Source of the DNA: a virus
Virus record (IMG/VR): IMGVR_UViG_3300027608_000061
Location: 1-43,027 of that record
DNA length: 43,027 nt
Reading direction: 5' to 3' (one strand)
Shown: positions 40,971-43,027 of the stretch, in pieces
Position numbering within the stretch: position 1 is the first letter of the stretch
Layout of the letters: each line of letters starts with the position of its first letter
The notes under the pieces: generated by a model
The model's input: the letters and a program-made list of their open reading frames with translations, nothing else
Database searches by the model: none
What the model was told of the DNA's origin: nothing
Translations under genes and position numbers: made by a program

Positions 40971-41246
40971 TTATTTCCAATTCTCAGACTTCCATATAGC
41001 CAAATCTAGACCTTTTAAATTTTCAGGGGGTGTTGGTAGGTAATTAGCTATTTCCTCCAAATTTGGGGCTTCTGTGTTATAAGGAGGCATATTCTTAAAA
41101 GGCGCTCCTCTTTTAACTTGCTTTTCGCCATAATTATCCATTAAATAATTTAACACAGATTGCGCCGATGTCAAATTCTGCTCTTTTTGAATCATATCCA
41201 ACTTATATAAGTCAAATCTAACTCCAATTGGTTTGCTTTTTGCCAT
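40971..41246 (-). CDS. Ribbon-helix-helix regulator (Arc/MetJ type)
   Basis: 91 residues. Residues about 7-45 (IGVRFDLYKLDMIQKEQNLT, SAQSVLNYLMDNY) fit a ribbon-helix-helix: a short beta strand IGVRF and two helices. The C-terminal 45 residues (Pro-rich, NMPPYNTEAPNLEEIANYLP) are unlike usual RHH tails. It is the first gene of a leftward set, directly behind a promoter that carries two identical palindromes, so autoregulation is likely. That inference rests on position and on the site geometry, not on any known homologue. Confidence 0.65.
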   Translation of the reverse strand: MAKSKPIGVRFDLYKLDMIQKEQNLTSAQSVLNYLMDNYGEKQVKRGAPFKNMPPYNTEAPNLEEIANYLPTPPENLKGLDLAIWKSENWK

Positions 41247-41254
41247 ATAAATAT

Positions 41255-41297
41255 TTTGTAGCTACAAAGATAGGATAAATTTACCAATGTAGCTACA
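41255..41297 (-). promoter_or_regulatory. Promoter with two TGTAGCTACA palindromes before the RHH gene
   Basis: Minus-strand -7 box TATCTTTG is at 41265-41272. A perfect 14-base palindrome TTTGTAGCTACAAA (41255-41268) overlaps it and the start point, and TGTAGCTACA occurs again at 41288-41297. The centres are 31 bases apart, about three helical turns, so two dimers would lie on the same face and one would cover the upstream promoter region. No well-spaced TTTG is seen. Confidence 0.65.
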
Positions 41298-41299
41298 CT

Positions 41300-41327
41300 C
41301 CCATACCCCTATATACCCTATCCCCCC
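41300..41327 (-). other. G-quadruplex motif upstream of the RHH promoter
   Basis: The minus strand has four G runs of 6, 3, 4 and 3 (41322-41327, 41316-41318, 41306-41309, 41300-41302) separated by loops of 3, 6 and 3 bases. This meets the usual quadruplex formula and is striking in an AT-rich genome. It lies 3 bases beyond the second palindrome. Confidence 0.75.
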
Positions 41328-41332
41328 TACCA

Positions 41333-41540
41333 TGCATAACACTAGCAATGGCATGCCCATACCACCACATAAACCATACTACCAAGACCATGTAACCAAC
41401 CATACCCATAACCCACCTATCCCAACAGCAGTAAGCATCACAGAGAATAGCAAGAGCCAACCCAAAGCAAGGGGTACTCAGTGCAGGAGAATCAAAGCCC
41501 CCAAAAAAAAATGCGCCCTAAAATATATGGTGTACCCTTA
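41333..41540. other. C-rich, strand-asymmetric spacer without a convincing gene
   Basis: Between the quadruplex motif and about 41530, the plus strand is unusually rich in C and A and poor in G and T (for example CCACCACATAAACCATACTA). The only frame (41332-41541, 69 residues, Pro/His-rich) lacks family features and ends near the spacer's end, so it is not called as a gene. It might be a packaging, replication or recombination site, or incoming DNA. Confidence 0.5.
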
Positions 41541-41600
41541 ACCAAGTGTTGATGTAGAACTTTTCAATTATTTTCTAATATAAATGGAAAAAATATTTCG

Positions 41601-41608
41601 TATATTTG
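41601..41608 (+). promoter_or_regulatory. -7 box (TATATTTG) for the right-hand rightward genes
   Basis: TATATTTG lies 13 bases before the ATG at 41622. No TTTG at standard spacing upstream. The placement in a 70-base AT-rich stretch between the C-rich spacer and the gene supports it. Confidence 0.45.
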
Positions 41609-41621
41609 GTAAAATTATTTT

Positions 41622-41912
41622 ATGGCACTATCGTCAATGAAGAAAATGGAAATGGCACAAGACTCTACCGCAGCTCAAATGTTAAAAGCAAGAGCATCTA
41701 AGGATACTACAAAACCGTATAACAGAGAAGATTTTATCCAAAGAGTAAATGATATTACTTCAGGTAAAATAAAATTACTAGAAGAAAAACCTATTGATAG
41801 AAGCGTTAAAGGAACAAAAAAATATTATATAAAAGACAATAACGGAACCAAATTTGAAGTGTCAAAAGAAAAGTTTGAGGCATTTGGAAGACGTAAATAT
41901 ACAAACGAATAA
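41622..41912 (+). CDS. Small basic protein, unknown
   Basis: 96 residues, MALSSMKKMEMAQDSTAAQM to YTNE. Lys/Arg-rich, helix at the start, then a beta-like part (GTKKYYIKDNNGTKFEVSKE). No recognised family. First of three short genes that follow with 2 and 10 base gaps and share a terminator at 42502-42527. Small basic phage proteins like these may coat DNA or bind RNA, but there is no evidence for either. Confidence 0.65.
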   Translation: MALSSMKKMEMAQDSTAAQMLKARASKDTTKPYNREDFIQRVNDITSGKIKLLEEKPIDRSVKGTKKYYIKDNNGTKFEVSKEKFEAFGRRKYTNE

Positions 41913-41914
41913 TC

Positions 41915-42208
41915 ATGGCAGCAATAATGATGATGAAAAAGAAGGTTGAAGAAATTGAACCAATGGATTCAGGCGTAAGAGTTAGAAGAGGCGCAGCCCA
42001 ATACTACAAAGGAAAAGCAGAGGCAGAAGCTCAGAAACCAATGGCTAGTGGCTCATCAACATTTAAAAAAGTTGAATTAAAGAAACCAATGTTATCTGAA
42101 GAAGAGGTTACAAGAGTAAGCAACATTAAAAATTCTGCTAGAGCAACAAGAGTCTTAGATAGAATGAAGAAAAGAAAAGGCATGGGCAATTCAAGAATGA
42201 TGGACTAA
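41915..42208 (+). CDS. Small basic Met/Lys/Arg-rich protein
   Basis: 97 residues, MAAIMMMKKKVEEIEPMDSG to MGNSRMMD. It has many Met and Lys residues, an RVRRGAAQYYKGKAEAEAQK segment and a basic C-terminal helix (ARATRVLDRMKKRKGMGNS). No known fold is recognised. It shares spacing and composition with the two neighbours, suggesting related or jointly acting DNA-binding proteins. Function unknown. Confidence 0.65.
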   Translation: MAAIMMMKKKVEEIEPMDSGVRVRRGAAQYYKGKAEAEAQKPMASGSSTFKKVELKKPMLSEEEVTRVSNIKNSARATRVLDRMKKRKGMGNSRMMD

Positions 42209-42218
42209 ACCAAACAAT

Positions 42219-42449
42219 ATGTTATTAGAACAAATTACCACAGACTACGAAGATGATGACAACCAGCAGCCAGCCCCAAAAGGCATGGTAAGAACCGAAA
42301 TGGGACGCTTAGTTAAGAAAGCTGACCAAGATGCCTTTGAAAAGAAAAGTAGAGCCGCAATGCAGGCGCAATTGAAAAGCAGAGGTGCTTCATCTTTAAA
42401 AGAAAAGAAAGTCGGATATGCTTTAAAAGCAATGAAAAAGAAAAAATAA
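42219..42449 (+). CDS. Small charged protein, unknown
   Basis: 76 residues, with an acidic start (MLLEQITTDYEDDDNQQPAP) and a basic end (KEKKVGYALKAMKKKK). The segregation of acidic and basic halves is typical of small phage proteins that assemble or bind DNA, but no family is recognised. It is the last gene before the terminator. Confidence 0.65.
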   Translation: MLLEQITTDYEDDDNQQPAPKGMVRTEMGRLVKKADQDAFEKKSRAAMQAQLKSRGASSLKEKKVGYALKAMKKKK

Positions 42450-42501
42450 TTATCCAATAGGAACAAAGATGGTTCGGTTGATGTTTTCTCGTTTGACTTA
42501 G

Positions 42502-42527
42502 CCTCCCTTAAAAAAGGAGGTTTTTTT
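42502..42527 (+). terminator. Rho-independent terminator of the small basic gene set
   Basis: Stem CCTCC / GGAGG (42502-42506 and 42516-42520), extended by TT / AA pairs around an A-rich loop, then seven T (42521-42527). It lies about 50 bases after the stop at 42449. Confidence 0.8.
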
Positions 42528-42539
42528 ATGTACATAAAG

Positions 42540-42558
42540 TTGTACAATGTTATAACAT
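42540..42558. promoter_or_regulatory. Adjacent palindromes before the CopG-like gene
   Basis: TTGTACAA (42540-42547) and ATGTTATAACAT (42547-42558), both perfect and sharing one base, lie 29 bases before the ATG at 42587. A weak -7-like TATCTTGC follows. These are candidate operators for the small RHH protein encoded next. Confidence 0.5.
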
Positions 42559-42586
42559 AATGTATCTTGCATCAAAGTGAATCATT

Positions 42587-42739
42587 ATGAAACGTACAAC
42601 AATTTATCTAACTCCAGAAGTTCATGAGAAACTTATAAAACTGGCAGACAAAAAAAGATGGTCGGTAACTAAGACAGTAGAATTTATTCTGTTAAAAACT
42701 TTAAAAGATAAAACTAATGTCAAAGAAAGTAATACTTAA
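42587..42739 (+). CDS. CopG-like ribbon-helix-helix regulator, 50 residues
   Basis: ATG at 42587 to TAA at 42737, MKRTTIYLTPEVHEKLIKLA, ending NVKESNT. The pattern TIYLTPEVHEKLIKLADKKR then WSVTKTVEFILLKTL is a canonical ribbon-helix-helix (strand, helix, helix). It is too short for most gene callers. It overlaps the rusA start by 23 bases, so the two are coupled. A repressor of its own operon acting on the palindromes just upstream is likely. Confidence 0.75.
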   Translation: MKRTTIYLTPEVHEKLIKLADKKRWSVTKTVEFILLKTLKDKTNVKESNT

Positions 42740-43027
42740 CATAACACCCCAGACCCATGTTAGGGCAACTCAGGGTGACTCCATCTTCTTCAGGATACCA
42801 AGAGAAAAATTACGCCCCGCCGGTCTAAGCCGATTACTCCGTTTAGAAAAATACAATAAGTACAAAGTAGACTTATGCGCAGAAGCCAAAGCCAAGCAAT
42901 TCATCCTTCCCCCAGTAGGAGCCTCTATTATCTTCTTTCTTCCAGTCCCACCGTCTTGGTCTAAGAAGAAAAAAAAATTACACCATGGCAGATTCCACCA
43001 ATCCAAACCTGACATTGACAATCTTCA
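42717..43027 (+). CDS. rusA: RusA-like Holliday-junction resolvase, 3' end outside the window
   Basis: At least 103 residues, starting at ATG 42717 (MSKKVILNITPQTHVRATQG). The start IFFRIPREKLRPAGLSRLLR and KYNKYKVDLCAEAKA, then VPPSWSKKKKK and the RusA active-site signature SKPDIDNL at the window edge, identify a RusA resolvase, which cuts four-way junctions during recombination. The usual D-D-D site (the DxDNL motif and a later Asp) is only partly visible here. Codons are more GC-rich than in the surrounding genes, a possible sign of transfer. It overlaps the CopG-like gene by 23 bases. Confidence 0.8.
   Translation, partial: MSKKVILNITPQTHVRATQGDSIFFRIPREKLRPAGLSRLLRLEKYNKYKVDLCAEAKAKQFILPPVGASIIFFLPVPPSWSKKKKKLHHGRFHQSKPDIDNL

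Noticed and set aside
41332-41541. 69-residue Pro/His-rich plus-strand frame
   Set aside because: Composition follows the C-rich DNA rather than a protein pattern; no family, promoter or coupling to neighbours. Kept as a spacer.
42770-43021. 83-residue minus-strand frame opposite rusA
   Set aside because: Antisense to a clear RusA frame with its active-site signature.
1-43027. tRNA genes, integrase and attachment sites
   Set aside because: No tRNA cloverleaf, integrase frame or att-like repeat was recognised, so nothing supports lysogeny from this window; short tRNAs could be missed by eye.

Overview
The window looks like part of the genome of a short-tailed (podovirus-type) double-stranded DNA phage of a Bacteroidetes host, related to or resembling crAss-like phages. 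The reasons are the AT-rich sequence, near-absence of Shine-Dalgarno sequences, promoters of the Bacteroidetes form TTTG-N18/19-TAnnTTTG, a primase-helicase with a BT4734/VirE-type N-terminus, and a portal, capsid, ring-protein and stabilisation-protein series in crAss-like order and style. No host genes, rRNA or tRNA were seen. Both ends are inside genes (the collagen-like fibre on the left, rusA on the right), so the genome continues beyond the window. Family names come from recognition of the sequences without a database search.

Layout. (1) 36.75 to 1 kb, minus strand: one long leftward series. It opens with a small Cro-like regulator, then replication genes (Lin1244/Lin1753-like protein, primase-helicase, SSB) and three small genes. 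An isolated plus-strand gene (32853-33098) with its own terminator interrupts it. The late block then starts from a good promoter at 32.77-32.80 kb: GroES-like domain protein, candidate small terminase, large terminase, portal, two small virion proteins with Thr-rich tails, scaffold, major capsid protein, a conserved unknown, connector rings with a GroES co-chaperonin between them, tail stabilisation protein (split in two), cupin protein, ejection-type proteins including a 2670-residue polyvalent protein, and finally a very long Gly-Thr-Ser collagen-like fibre. (2) 36.87-40.13 kb, plus strand: early-type genes (small unknowns, NinG, two PD-(D/E)XK nucleases), with a 450-base non-coding control region at 37.68-38.13 kb. 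(3) 40.13-41.25 kb, minus strand: five small accessory genes, the first of them a ribbon-helix-helix regulator behind a promoter with two perfect palindromes. (4) 41.25-41.62 kb: an unusual C-rich, strand-asymmetric spacer with a G-quadruplex motif. (5) 41.62-43.03 kb, plus strand: three small basic genes, a terminator, a CopG-like regulator and a partial RusA resolvase.

How it fits together. Two diverging transcription programmes start at 36.75-36.87 kb, next to the Cro-like gene. An AT-rich palindrome (core AATTTAATTAAATT) recurs at several control points and is a candidate operator. Right-arm genes supply recombination and Holliday-junction nucleases; left-arm genes supply DNA replication, packaging, capsid, connector, DNA ejection and adhesion. 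The points most worth a second look are: the Thr-rich tails and Cys module spread over several virion genes, including one that splits the stabilisation protein; the phage GroES inside the connector genes; the polyvalent giant protein with ParB-like and zincin motifs; the control region with near-iterons and an apparent leftward small RNA; and the palindrome pair and G-quadruplex around the 41.25 kb regulator.
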